Source: Azadirachta indica
Taxonomy: Eukaryota; Streptophyta; Magnoliopsida; Sapindales; Meliaceae
Reading direction: 5' to 3'
DNA: 64,000 bases
NCBI GenBank assembly: GCA_022749755.1
Contig: CM040440.1
Span: 17,595,269-17,659,268 of the forward strand
The number at the start of each line of letters is the position of its first letter. Position 1 is the stretch's first letter. The notes beneath the pieces were generated by a model. That model had not been told where the DNA came from. It did not search any database and was given only the letters and a program-made list of their open reading frames with translations. The position numbers and the translations under genes are program-made. This document shows positions 1 to 11,636 of the stretch, in pieces.

Positions 1-165
1 TACAAACAAATTGCATTCAAATTAATCATAAGCCATGGTTGACGGTTTGTTCCCTTATTAATAACCAAAAGACATAACCAAAAAAGAGAGCATCAAAAAC
101 AGAGCAAAAACAGAGCCTCTTTTTAATTTCTTCTAAGCACCAGTCCAATCCATCATAACAGCTCT

Positions 166-964
166 TTAAACAAGTTTTTCCTCATCCGAACTCAATAAAA
201 GACCGAGGCCAAAACATACAATCAGAATCCAAAACCCAAGAGCCACTGTAGAAGTACAACAAAAACTAAGTACTGCATCTTCATCATTCATTTTCATGCT
301 CTTCGGCACCATTCTCAGCCTCCTCCTTACCCTTTTTTTCCTTCCGAAGTGGTTTCAACATAGGAAGAAGATTTGGGAACTACGGAATTCCAAAACTTAA
401 TAATCAACTCAAGCGTGCCATTCAAATTGCTACCCCCTTCCAAAATCCACCCATATTCTTCTGTCCACGCCTTAAGAAAAGCTAAAGTCAGAAACATCTT
501 TGATGAAGTGTTCTTACCTTCAGGCATGCAAGAGCAACGAAATCCAGATGACTTTGGCGTGGGAGATGGATTGAGAAACCTTAAAACGGGAGATTTTTCG
601 AAGACACCCTCAACTACAACAACATCATCAGTAGAAGTAATTAGTTAAAATTAATAAGAGTAAAAAGAAACAGAAATCAATCAGTGAACACAAAAACCCA
701 AAATCAGAGATACCTTTCTTCAGGCAGCATGGGGTAATCTTCGAATGATTTCTCTGCCTAATCAACTTCCCGTTCAGATCTAGAAGGTGAAGAAAACAAA
801 TAAAAGCAAATACATCAGAAAGGAGAACGTTTGGACTAAATATTAATACAAAAACAAAGTACGCCCTTACCGTTCTTAGTAGTAAACAAGCAAAGTTTTT
901 CATTTGATTTTGAAGCATGAAGATGAATGTTCGCAGGTAGAGGAGCAAAGCAGAGAGAAGCCAT
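166..964 (-). CDS. Gene A copy 1: small plastid-targeted protein of unknown function
   Basis: No ORF long enough to stand alone, but a spliced model reads through. Exon 1 is 964-871 (starts MASLCFAPLPANIHLH, an uncharged, Ser/Ala/Leu-rich leader typical of plastid transit peptides). Exon 2 is 779-714. Exon 3 begins at 613. All junctions are GT-AG, with phases 1 and 1 preserved. Exon 3 can end at a stop at 327 (148 aa). Alternatively it can splice from GG|GTAAGG near 330 over a very short intron to a final exon ending at 166, which adds a hydrophobic tail (VALGFWILIVCFGLGLLLSS) matching in position the hydrophobic C-terminus of gene B. The leader and middle are clearly homologous to gene B. 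Family and function are not recognised. Support comes from conservation of all splice sites in three units and between A and B. Confidence 0.45.
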
Positions 965-2577
965 AATCCAAATCAAATAAAGTGAAAAACGAAAATAAAG
1001 TGAAACTTTTGAAGCGATACACACATATAAATATATCTGAGAACAGCAGCTTACAGAATCTTTCATTTCCTTTTCTCTATCCTACAAATTGGCTGCTACG
1101 TTATTTGCTTGACTCAAAAACGGATACACCTCTGAACAGCGCCGTCTTTAATTTCAGATATCTCACCTTTTTACCATTTTCGGCTTCATTTGATGGAGAA
1201 GTAGAGAATGAAATTCAGGCTTGTTTCGCTTCAAATGAAGAAGATGAAGAAACAGTATTGTTCTTGCTTTTCTATCCTACTGAAAAGACATGACTGCCCT
1301 CCTATTCTTAAGTTGCATGGGCTGCGTGGGCCAATTACGTTTGTGTGTGTAATTTTCAGCCTATTTAAAATAAATAAATTTGTATATATTCAGCCTTTTT
1401 TAGTGGAGGACACACAGATTGGGCCTGATTCTTTCTTCTCAAAAGAAGAATAGGAAGTTTAAACTGTTTTCTTTACATTTTAAGTTATGTTGTTAGATTT
1501 CGGCCGATTGAAATTATGTCCAAATTACCCCAATCAGTCTCCTAAGTGCTGTCCAGTTGAAAGTCCACGTGCAGGTTCCGTTGCTGCGCAATTTCGGTTT
1601 GCTTTGTTTTGTTTTGGCTGCCGATTGAGCAATGCTTGTGCTTCAATTAATAATAACGATAAATGGATGCGAATAATTTTGAACTACCTAAATTTTCTAC
1701 AGATAGCTAGGTTTATTTGTACTACTAAAAGTATATTTTTTAAAAAACCAGCTGTGCTAAGAGAAACATTCGCGAAACAGTCGCTTACTACTCTACTTAT
1801 ATCTTTTGAATATAATGTAAATAAATGGCTGGCTCTAACGATTTATAAGGCTAATTTAACTAAGGATTCCTTGGAAATTATTTTTTGTTTTCATTTTTAT
1901 AATTCTTTCAAACAAACAAGTTTAGTGTAATTTATATATTATATTAAGAAAAAGGAAATATATTTGAATTGAAGAAAAAAAAAAAAAAAAAAAAAGAAAA
2001 GTGGACCAACTTTTAAACCCGAAACTAAGCAAGAAGATGTTAAAGTCTGTGGGTTCCAATTCCACCAGTTTCCTCCTTCAGCAGCTGGATGATTTTAAAA
2101 CAATGGCAAATGCATGCGCATAGCTGGTTTTACGCTGGCTAAATTATATATTCGCGCCTATTAATTAAATGAAGATTATTGCCGCTAATAACAGGATAGT
2201 GTTATCCACTAGAAATAAGAATAAAAGGATAATACAATACCATCCACTAAAAGTTTCAATATAATCGTAAAAGCTTAAAATTTAAAAGAGTCCTGCTATG
2301 TATTTCCATTGTTAACAAGTTCTCTTTCCAAAATGGTTTTAATAGAAGCAGACACAGCAAATATGAAATCCCAAAACTTAATAGTCATTCATTTTAATAA
2401 TCAAAAGCAGAGCAAAAATAAGCCCCAAATTACACATAAGAAGACAGAGCTGCAAAAACAGAGTAAAACCAAGCCCCAAATTACACATAAGAAGACAGAG
2501 CTGCAAAAACAGAGTAAAACCAAGCCCCAGCTCTTTAATTTCTTCTAAGCACCAGTCCAATTCATCGTCTATTTGCT
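965..2577. other. Spacer between gene A and gene B (unit 1)
   Basis: No convincing gene. Contains the upstream region of gene A, an A-rich tract near 1976-1996 whose length differs between units, and a 51-bp direct repeat. The many short ORFs have no family features. Equivalent spacers are 9404-11017 and 17843-19451. Confidence 0.6.
2421..2522. repeat. 51-bp direct repeat, two copies
   Basis: Two adjacent copies (2421-2471, 2472-2522) starting AGCCCCAAATTACACATAAG, just 3' of gene B on its coding strand. Also present at about 10860-10962 (one extra A) and 19295-19396. Confidence 0.9.
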
Positions 2578-3200
2578 TCACTTCCTTAGCTTGTTAATAA
2601 AAGCAATAAGACGAAGGATAAAGAATCCAAGAGTAAAAAACAAATCGATCACATCATTAGTGTTGTTGAACAATTGCAAAAGCCACATATTTTTAGTTAC
2701 CCAAGGCTTCGAAAGAAACAGCCAATAAAGAAATTTATCAAACCAGTACCGACAGATTGTTGCTATCGCATGAATAACTGACGACTTAGGCGGGGGGGGG
2801 AGATGGATTCACGACACTTAAAACGGGAGATTTTTCGAAGACACCCACGACTAGAACAACGTCATCTGTTGAAGTAATTAGTTAAAAATAATAAGAGAAA
2901 AAAGAAATAGAAATCAATCAGGGAACACAAAAATCAAAATCACAGATACCTTTCTTCAGGCAGCATGGGATAATCTTCGAATGATTTCTTTGCCTAATCA
3001 ACTTCCCCTTCAGATCTAGATGGTTTAAAAAACAAATAAAAGCAAATACATCATAAAAGAGAACGTTTGGACTAAATATTAACACAAAAACAAAGTACGC
3101 CCTTACTCTTCTTAGTAGTAAACAAGCAAAGTTTTTCATTTGATTTTGAAGCATGAAGATGAATGTTCGCAGGTAGAGGAGCAAAGCAGAGAGAAGCCAT
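2578..3200 (-). pseudogene. Gene B copy 1, frameshifted in exon 3
   Basis: Same three-exon structure as the intact copies in units 2 and 3: exon 1 3200-3107, exon 2 3015-2950, exon 3 2850-2578. In exon 3, the Pro codon run reads as nine G on the plus strand at about 2792-2800, where units 2 and 3 have five. The four extra bases shift the frame before the hydrophobic C-terminal half. Because this is a homopolymer, a sequencing or assembly error is possible. Otherwise it is a recent pseudogene, or an allele making a truncated protein with only the plastid leader and middle. Confidence 0.55.
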
Positions 3201-6124
3201 AATCCAAATCAAATAAAGTGAAAAACGAAAATAAAGTGAAACTTTTGAAGCGATACACGTATATATATATCTGAGAACAACAGCTTACAGAATCTTTCAT
3301 TTCCATTTTTCTATCGTACAAATTGGCTGCTACGTTATTTGTTTGACTCAAAAACGGATACACTTCTGAACAGCGCCGTCTTTAATTTCAGACATCTCAC
3401 CTCTTTACCATTGTCGGCTTCTTTTGGTGGAGAAGTAGAGAATGAATTTTCAGGCTTGTTTCGGTTAAAATGAAGAAGGTGAAGAAACAGTATTGTTCTT
3501 GCTTTTCTATCCTACTGAAAAGACATCAACGCCCTCCTATTTTTAACTTGCATGGGTTGCCTGGACAATTTTTCGCCATTTTAAATATTGGAGTTATTAA
3601 AATTGGGTCGGTCCATTATAGGGGTACAGTATATACTGTACAAAAAAAAAAAAAAAGTTGGTAATGGTGGGTTTGGTGGTACAACTGGCCAACCCACTAA
3701 TAATTGGTTCATTTCCAAACAAAGCCTTGCTGTACTGGAGATGCAAGGAGATGCAAGGTCCTCTCCTCTCTTCTCTTATGGACTAATAAAAGCAATAATT
3801 TCTCGCTTTTTGTTACGATATTTTTGCCTCTCAATTCATCGTTACACTGATAGAAACTTCCATTATCCAAACTTTTTTATTTTAATCGTTTAGCTACCCG
3901 TATAAATCTTGAAACAGATAGGCTTCACTATTGGTGCTCTTCTCGAAGTGGGTGTTCTTTTTTTTTTTTTTTAAAATTTTTTAGCCATTGATTGTGAGAT
4001 GCGTTGGCAAAACAATGACGGCTATGCCTTTTTATTTAAGCCAGAAACGATTCTATTGAACCTTCTGTTATGGCTACCCTAGCGACAACTGCATTGTAAT
4101 GCTTCTAAATGTTACTTACCTATTGCTACCCCTGAATTTCTTTAAATTAACCTTGTGATTCTCTATAAAGCATACGGTATTGGGTTAGTCTCTGTCTGGC
4201 TACACTTTCAAAGCCTTTAATTTGCTGCAACGATATAGTGAGATGACAGAAATATTACGTGAAAATTGTTGCTTGCAAGCTTAAATTTGTCTTTTTCCTT
4301 TGACATATTTATATAAGCAATGACTATTAGCAGTTGCATGGCAGTTGCAGACTTCTTAGGCTTCCACGAAAACTACATTAGTGTTGATGTGATTGTTGCA
4401 GTTGCAAAGCCAAACGGTTTTTGTCAAATTGTAATTCTTTTCATAAATCATATGTCGTAACATAAAGCCTAAAGGTTACCATTTGACATATACAGTCTAT
4501 CAATCAAATTGTTGAAGGGATTCTAAAACAGCCGTTGTATGATATACACGTTCATTCGGCCAATGCTAAACTTATGATTTGGTATTGTATTGCTTTATTC
4601 TTTTCAGGTTAACAATAAGCTTCAGCTTCCGATACTACTAGTGCGTTATACTAAAATGTCTTGAGCGAATTTTATAGGTTGGGTTTTTCTTGTGGGTTCC
4701 ATCAGTTGTAACAATTAGCTACTTCGTAGGGTTTCCAAGTTCGTCTCCATCAGGGCAATGTCGCATGTGCTGTGCATATATTTTATATTTCAAAAGTGCT
4801 TTAGAATTATTTATATTTAAAAAAATATTGTACTAATTTGTACTTTATTTTGAATTTTAAGTTGTGTAAGATTCACTAATGAGTCAGCGAGTGGGTGATA
4901 TGGGATCCCTGATTCTGAATAAGATCCTATTCTTCATTTCTTGTAAATATCCCTCTGATTCTTTCTCTACCTAACAGAAGAAAAAAGTTTGGTCTTTTCC
5001 TTGCTTTGTTTTTGATAAATAAATTAACACGAATACAGCATTCGAACAGATGATCGCGTTAATATTATATCTTAAAATATAATATTGTACTACTAATAAT
5101 ATATCTTAAAAATACTGTTATAGTAAAATAAGTATTCATGAAATAATCACTTATTATGCTTACTTGTATCCTTTGAATATATAATATAAATAAAACTCTG
5201 AATTTATTTTAACACCCACTTATTAGTTATTAGTGTTAACAATCTAATAAATTGACGTGATAAAATGAATTTGGAATTAGATTTAATAGTGGACTTATTT
5301 CCAATTTAGAAGCCGCTTTTTTTGTTTTTTTTTTTTTTTTTGGTTGAGAGAGGCTCTAGACTTAATTCTACCTATACTAGGGGGCCCTGGCACAAAGAGA
5401 CTAATGGGCTGGACTCACTTGTCAGTTGCAGTAGTCTGAGATTTTTTAAGACAAGTCGTGCCACAAGCCCGCAACCTGTTATCAGTGTGACAAGTCATCA
5501 TGAATATCGTAACAGGCATCGCTCTCTATTTCTATTGTAACAAACCATTCCACTCTTCCACTCGTTTCTCTCTGATTCATTTTTTCATAGTACTGAAATT
5601 TATAAAAAAAAAAAAAAAAAAATTTGTCCTTTGATTGTCTCTTTGGTTCGTATCTGGGTAAATAATTACATTATAGTTTTAGAAAATATAAAACAGTGAG
5701 AACGAAGATGAATAAAGCATCTGTAATGAAATCCAAAGATCATCTGCATAAAATAATATGAATAAAACGAAATATGGGCAGGCAACTTTGCATGGTAGAC
5801 GGAGGAGATAAATCGAATGGTAAACGAGGAATTGGTGAAAATTTGAAGAATCATAGTTTTATATAAATAGAAACTTTTATAGAATTTTAAATTACTCTTT
5901 TTGAAACGATATCAACAAGAACAAAAATGGAAAATTCAGTGTAGTCATAAATTTGCCTCGTAAATAAGAATCATTGTTAAGTAATGGAAAGGTCCATATG
6001 TATAATTAAATTGTAACCTGCTTTCCATCTAGCCGCCTGCCTGTGATCATAAACCCTAACTGAGAAAGAAAGAAATAGAGAAACCCTCCCTCAGGCAGAA
6101 GAAAGCCTAATTTGATCCATATTC
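3201..6124. other. Intergenic region between gene B and DUF1517 (unit 1)
   Basis: About 2.9 kb between two divergently oriented genes, so it holds both promoters. AT-rich, with poly-A or poly-T runs at about 3645, 3960, 5320 and 5606. An ORF at about 5340-5540 has no recognisable domain. A leader region beginning near 6040 precedes the DUF1517 start. Equivalent in unit 2: 11637-14566. Confidence 0.6.
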
Positions 6125-8207
6125 ATGACAACCTCTTCAATAGTTCAATCAAATCTACTGTTATTCTCAAAGCAGGGGCATAGATTTCATGGCAAGCTTT
6201 GGTGTCTCAAATCGGAAAATTTTGGGGCAGTCTCAAAATTGGGTGGCGCTGCGAAATCGACTTCAATTTCAACAAGAAGCAGAAGCAGAAGCAGAATCGA
6301 AACCGCTATCTCAACCATGGGGAAATTCATAAACTCAAGTTCAAAAGAGAAATATTCTTTTGAAAAAACTGTTATCACGCAGAACGTCTTAAAAATCCTG
6401 AGGATTCCAGGGATGGTATTGCTGTTGTCTCTTTTGTTGGTGATGGCGTGCGGTACTAATTCGGCATTGGCTCGTTCCGGTGGGGTGATGGGTGGACATT
6501 CCTTCAGATCATCTTCATCCAAGTCCCGCAGCAGTCGAAGTAAATCGTTGTCCAAAGCAGATGGTGATGATGTGGATGAACATGAAACTGCTCGTCTCTG
6601 CTTTTTTGTTTTTACATTATTTTTTGCCCCGGTGCATGTCTATCTCTCCCTTTCTTTGTTACATACCAGCATTATCAAGCTCCAGGTACGTTTTCTTGCT
6701 CGCCAGCCATATCATATACATATATATGTATATATACTGAACACAACTCTTGTATGGTTATGTTTGCACCATTTTGTTAGACCAGTTGCAAATTGTTGTC
6801 TTTTCATCACTCGCATTCTGCAGATTAAGACTGGTTTAGAGTTTTTCTAGCATTTTTCAGTTGTGAATTTTTCGTTCTAGGTGGGTTTGTTAGTGAAAGG
6901 AGGAAGTCTTCAAAATGATCTTAATCAAATTGCAAAAACTACTGATACGTCCAAGAAATGTGGGTGGAGAAACATATTGAGGGGTAAGTATGTTTATAAA
7001 ATATATAGATATATATCTATATATATATATATTCCTTGTTATTGTTGGACTTATTGCCCTCCATGGTTTTAATTTCTCAAACATATGGTCTCTCAATCTT
7101 TAGATTGATCTCACTTTTGATTGAGATGTTTGGAAATTTGTGAAAATATCCCTTAGCTTGCTATATATATCGTGGTATAAAAAATTAAAAATTCACGTGC
7201 ATTATTTATTCTTTTGCCCTTTGAATGCAGGGACAATAAACTGCTTGTCTACACATTCCAGTCGTTGGATCTCCGGTTACTCCCATGTCAGTTAAACTAT
7301 ATATATATTTTTGTCTTAAATTTTAGTTTACCTACTTGATGCCTTCACCATAATATTATTGCTACTGAAAACATTTGTTTATAACATTTACCGTGTACCC
7401 TTTTTGAATATTTGCTCTGCTTCTACTCGATCAATAATGCATGTCTACCAATCAAATTATGGGATCATGGAACCTTTTGTTCTTGGAGTTTTCATTTTTA
7501 GCTCGGTACACTGTATCCTTAAGGATGCTTTTGTCAAATCTATTTATATAGCCTTCTCTTGCTTCTGCGTTTGGTTTCAATTGTGAGATATTTAATTTTT
7601 ATGACGTTGCAGATGGACGTTTTACTCGATTGTGATGATGATCCAGAGGGACGTTTCAAGCAACTTTCAGACGAAGAACGGAAAAAATTTGATGAAGAGA
7701 CGCTTGTTAATTTAAACAACACGGAAAAAGGAACGATGACTAGCCAAGAAGTTGATGATCAACCCAGAAAAACATATATGGTGGTAAGTTTATGGTTTGC
7801 GAGGCGGTCACTTATTGATTACTGGGAACTTGACTTCATAGTCTTACTTCAGGATCTTCTTGTTTTTAACCCCGGGCTTAAATTTATTTATTTTCAGGTG
7901 ACAGTTTTGGTGGCTGCAAAAGGATGGTACAAAGTTCCCACCATTACCGGCAAGGGAGCTATAGAAAAGATCTTGTTGGAGTTGAAGTACATATGTAAAC
8001 TTGATGATCGAATACAAGTATCATACCTCTCAATCTTTGCTTTCTAGTACTTGTAGGTTCTATAAATTAACGTTATACATCATTAATTTGTTGTTGGTTT
8101 TTATGCAGGGACTACTTGTACTATGGACGCCACAGAGAAAAGACGAGGTCTTGCTACTCGAGGATCTTCAAAGAGATTATCCTCTTCTAAAGCCTTTTAA
8201 CGCATAG
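6125..8207 (+). CDS. DUF1517 family plastid membrane protein (FLAP1-like), copy 1
   Basis: Six exons: 6125-6685, 6881-6983, 7231-7286, 7613-7783, 7898-8017, 8109-8207, all GT-AG with phase kept. A Ser/Arg-rich plastid leader is followed by a hydrophobic segment (MVLLLSLLLVMACGTNSALA, about residues 97-116) and then the family's typical RSGGVMGGHSFRSSSSKSRS stretch. The C-terminal half has the DUF1517 signature: VGLLVKGGSLQNDLNQIAKT, RFKQLSDEERKKFDEETLVN, VTVLVAAKGWYKVP, LLVLWTPQ and the ending DYPLLKPF. Arabidopsis FLAP1, a member of the family, is a thylakoid/envelope protein linked to acclimation to fluctuating light; that role here is inference. The Tyr/Pro-rich segment usual between the Ser-rich and C-terminal parts is missing, so this is a short variant. 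Its frame is open end to end. Confidence 0.85.
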
Positions 8208-8597
8208 AAATTTTGTTTTGTTCGTGTATCTTATTGAATATGAAATACAAACCATTTGAAAGTCCATGAAAACCATGTCGAATATTCATTTTAGTTTATT
8301 TATAAAAGTCTAACTACTCGATCTCTGCAACCTTTTAGCAAGTTATTTAGAATAGCAGTTTTATTATTAGTCATTTTGAAGGGGAATTCTTGGCAAATTC
8401 CTATTTCCTGTTAGTGTTTCCATGAAGTTGCTTACAAACAAATTGCATTCAAATTAATCATAAGCCATGGTTGACGGTTTGTTCCCTTATTAATAACCAA
8501 AAGACATAACCAAAAAAGAGAGCATCAAAAACAGAGCAAAAACAGAGCCTCTTTTTAATTTCTTCTAAGCACCAGTCCAATCCATCATAACAGCTCT
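8208..8597. other. 3' flank of DUF1517 and junction of units 1 and 2
   Basis: Holds the DUF1517 3' UTR region and the 3' flank of gene A (convergent genes). The unit junction as defined here is at 8432/8433. No junction-specific motif is seen because the same sequence recurs at 16655-17043. Confidence 0.6.
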
Positions 8598-9403
8598 TTA
8601 AACAAGTTTTTCCTCATCCGAACTCAATAAAAGACCGAGGCCAATACATACAATCAGAATCCAAAACCCAAGAGCCACTGTAGAAGTACAACAAAAACTA
8701 AGTACTGCATCTTCATCATCATTCATTTTCATGCTCTTCGGCACCATTCTCAGCCTCCTCCTTACCCTTTTTTTCCTTCCGAAGTGGTTTCAACATAGGA
8801 AGAAGATTTGGGAACTACGGAATTCCAAAACTTAATAATCAACTCAAGCGTGCCATTCAAATTGCTACCCCCTTCCAAAATCCACCCATATTCTTCTGTC
8901 CACGCCTTAAGAAAAGCTAAAGTCAGAAACATCTTTGATGAAGTGTTCTTACCTTCAGGCATGCAAGAGCAACGAAATCCAGATGACTTTGGCGTGGGAG
9001 ATGGATTGAGAAACCTTAAAACGGGAGATTTTTCGAAGACACCCTCAACTACAACAACATCATCAGTAGAAGTAATTAGTTAAAATTAATAAGAGTAAAA
9101 AGAAACAGAAATCAATCAGTGAACACAAAAACCCAAAATCAGAGATACCTTTCTTCAGGCAGCATGGGGTAATCTTCGAATGATTTCTCTGCCTAATCAA
9201 CTTCCCGTTCAGATCTAGAAGGTGAGAAAAAAAATAAAATAAAAGCAAATACATCAGAAAGGAGAACGTTTGGACTAAATATTAATACAAAAACAAAGTA
9301 CGCCCTTACCGTTCTTAGTAGTAAACAAGCAAAGTTTTTCATTTGATTTTGAAGCATGAAGATGAATGTTCGCAGGTAGAGGAGCAAAGCAGAGAGAAGC
9401 CAT
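8598..9403 (-). CDS. Gene A copy 2: small plastid-targeted protein of unknown function
   Basis: Same model as the unit 1 copy. The start codon is at 9401-9403, exon 1 runs down to 9310, and exon 2 starts at the conserved CTAG|ATCT acceptor. Exon 3 stops at 8762, or splices to a hydrophobic final exon ending at 8598. The coding exons match unit 1. The main change is inside intron 1, where the A-rich stretch near 9230 (T-rich on the coding strand) differs close to the acceptor and could alter splicing efficiency. Function unknown; the N-terminal leader suggests plastid import. Confidence 0.45.
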
Positions 9404-11017
9404 AATCCAAATCAAATAAAGTGAAAAACGAAAATAAAGTGAAACTTTTGAAGCGATACACACATATAAATATATCTGAGAACAGCAGCTTACAGAATCT
9501 TTCATTTCCTTTTCTCTATCCTACAAATTGGCTGCTACGTTATTTGCTTGACTCAAAAACGGATACACCTCTGAACAGCGCCGTCTTTAATTTCAGATAT
9601 CTCACCTTTTTACCATTTTCGGCTTCATTTGATGGAGAAGTAGAGAATGAATTTCAGGCTTGTTTCGCTTCAAATGAAGAAGATGAAGAAACAGTATTGT
9701 TCTTGCTTTTCTATCCTACTGAAAAGACATGACTGCCCTCCTATTCTTAAGTTGCATGGGCTGCGTGGGCCAATTACGTTTGTGTGTGTAATTTTCAGCC
9801 TATTTAAAATAAATAAATTTGTATATATTCAGCCTTTTTTAGTGGAGGACACACAGATTGGGCCTGATTCTTTCTTCTCAAAAGAAGAATAGGAAGTTTA
9901 AACTGTTTTCTTTACATTTTAAGTTATGTTGTTAGATTTCGGCCGATTGAAATTATGTCCAAATTACCCCAATCAGTCTCCTAAGTGCTGTCCAGTTGAA
10001 AGTCCACGTGCAGGTTCCGTTGCTGCGCAATTTCGGTTTGCTTTGTTTTGTTTTGGCTGCCGATTGAGCAATGCTTGTGCTTCAATTAATAATAACGATA
10101 AATGGATGCGAATAATTTTGAACTACCTAAATTTTCTACAGATAGCTAGGTTTATTTGTACTACTAAAAGTATATTTTTAAAAAACCAGCTGTGCTAAGA
10201 GAAACATTCGCGAAACAGTCGCTTACTACTCTACTTATATCTTTTGAATATAATGTAAATAAATGGCTGGCTCTAACGATTTATAAGGCTAATTTAACTA
10301 AGGATTCCTTGGAAATTATTTTTTGTTTTCATTTTTATAATTCTTTCAAACAAACAAGTTTAGTGTAATTTATATATTATATTAAGAAAAAGGAAATATA
10401 TTTGAATTGAAAAAAAAAAAAAAAAAAAAAAAAAGAAAAGTGGACCAACTTTTAAACCCGAAACTAAGCAAGAAGATGTTAAAGTCTGTGGGTTCCAATT
10501 CCACCAGTTTCCTCCTTCAGCAGCTGGATGATTTTAAAACAATGGCAAATGCATGCGCATAGCTGGTTTTACGCTGGCTAAATTATATATTCGCGCCTAT
10601 TAATTAAATGAAGATTATTGCCGCTAATAACAGGATAGTGTTATCCACTAGAAATAAGAATAAAAGGATAATACAATACCATCCACTAAAAGTTTCAATA
10701 TAATCGTAAAAGCTTAAAATTTAAAAGAGTCCTGCTATGTATTTCCATTGTTAACAAGTTCTCTTTCCAAAATGGTTTTAATAGAAGCAGACACAGCAAA
10801 TATGAAATCCCAAAACTTAATAGTCATTCATTTTAATAATCAAAAGCAGAGCAAAAATAAGCCCCAAATTACACATAAGAAGACAGAGCTGCAAAAACAG
10901 AGTAAAAACCAAGCCCCAAATTACACATAAGAAGACAGAGCTGCAAAAACAGAGTAAAACCAAGCCCCAGCTCTTTAATTTCTTCTAAGCACCAGTCCAA
11001 TTCATCGTCTATTTGCT

Positions 11018-11636
11018 TCACTTCCTTAGCTTGTTAATAAAAGCAATAAGACGAAGGATAAAGAATCCAAGAGTAAAAAACAAATCGATCACATCATTAG
11101 TGTTGTTGAACAATTGCAAAAGCCACATATTTTTAGTTACCCAAGGCTTCGAAAGAAACAGCCAATAAAGAAATTTATCAAACCAGTACCGACAGATTGT
11201 TGCTATCGCATGAATAACTGACGACTTAGGCGGGGGAGATGGATTCACGACACTTAAAACGGGAGATTTTTCGAAGACACCCACGACTAGAACAACGTCA
11301 TCTGTTGAAGTAATTAGTTAAAAATAATAAGAGAAAAAAGAAATAGAAATCAATCAGGGAACACAAAAATCAAAATCACAGATACCTTTCTTCAGGCAGC
11401 ATGGGATAATCTTCGAATGATTTCTTTGCCTAATCAACTTCCCCTTCAGATCTAGATGGTTTAAAAAACAAATAAAAGCAAATACATCATAAAAGAGAAC
11501 GTTTGGACTAAATATTAACACAAAAACAAAGTACGCCCTTACTCTTCTTAGTAGTAAACAAGCAAAGTTTTTCATTTGATTTTGAAGCATGAAGATGAAT
11601 GTTCGCAGGTAGAGGAGCAAAGCAGAGAGAAGCCAT
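11018..11636 (-). CDS. Gene B copy 2: small plastid-targeted membrane protein of unknown function
   Basis: Intact three-exon model: 11636-11543 (94 nt), 11451-11386 (66 nt), 11286-11018 (269 nt), GT-AG, total 142 aa. The leader MASLCFAPLPANIHLH resembles a plastid transit peptide. The middle is basic (GKLIRQRNHSK, CCLKK). Exon 3 holds a Pro-rich turn (NPSPPPKSS), an aromatic amphipathic stretch (RYWFDKFLYWLFLSKPW) and a hydrophobic C-terminus (DLFFTLGFFILRLIAFINKL). It could be a small integral or peripheral membrane protein of the plastid. It diverges head-to-head from the DUF1517 gene about 2.9 kb away. I do not recognise the family. Confidence 0.55.

Larger units (their letters stand above)
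559..3575. repeat. Nested duplication of gene A and gene B inside the unit
   Basis: Positions 559-1336 (gene A exons 1-3 and its upstream region) align with 2810-3571 (the same part of gene B) at high but clearly lower identity than between array units. Shared blocks include the AAAACGGGAGATTTTTCG motif at 583/2820 and the TATCCTACTGAAAAGACAT motif at 1273/3510. The 3' ends are also related (about 100-165 against 2395-2560). The gene duplication therefore predates the 8.4-kb amplification. The same pair occurs in units 2 and 3. Confidence 0.9.
1..8432. repeat. Tandem array unit 1 (8.43 kb)
   Basis: First visible copy of a direct tandem repeat. The first bases of the window recur at 8433 and again at 16879, and the sequence between stays collinear and near-identical throughout, introns and intergenic DNA included. 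The window starts at an arbitrary point inside the array, so more units may lie to the left. Contents are gene A (minus), gene B (minus, frameshifted here) and a DUF1517 gene (plus). At positions 213 and 1213 this unit has A where the other two have T, so units 2 and 3 look closer to each other than to unit 1. Confidence 0.97.

Noticed and set aside
2309..2548. 79-aa ORF with internal repeats
   Set aside because: It is the 51-bp direct repeat read in one frame, on the strand opposite gene B; a by-product of the repeat.
5322..5540. 72-aa plus-strand ORF beginning in a T-run (and 13778-13978)
   Set aside because: Starts within a homopolymer, has no domain and no splice context; nothing supports a gene.
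6187..6555. 122-aa minus-strand ORF (repeated at 14629-14997)
   Set aside because: Lies antisense to DUF1517 exon 1; it is a shadow of that coding exon with no domain of its own.
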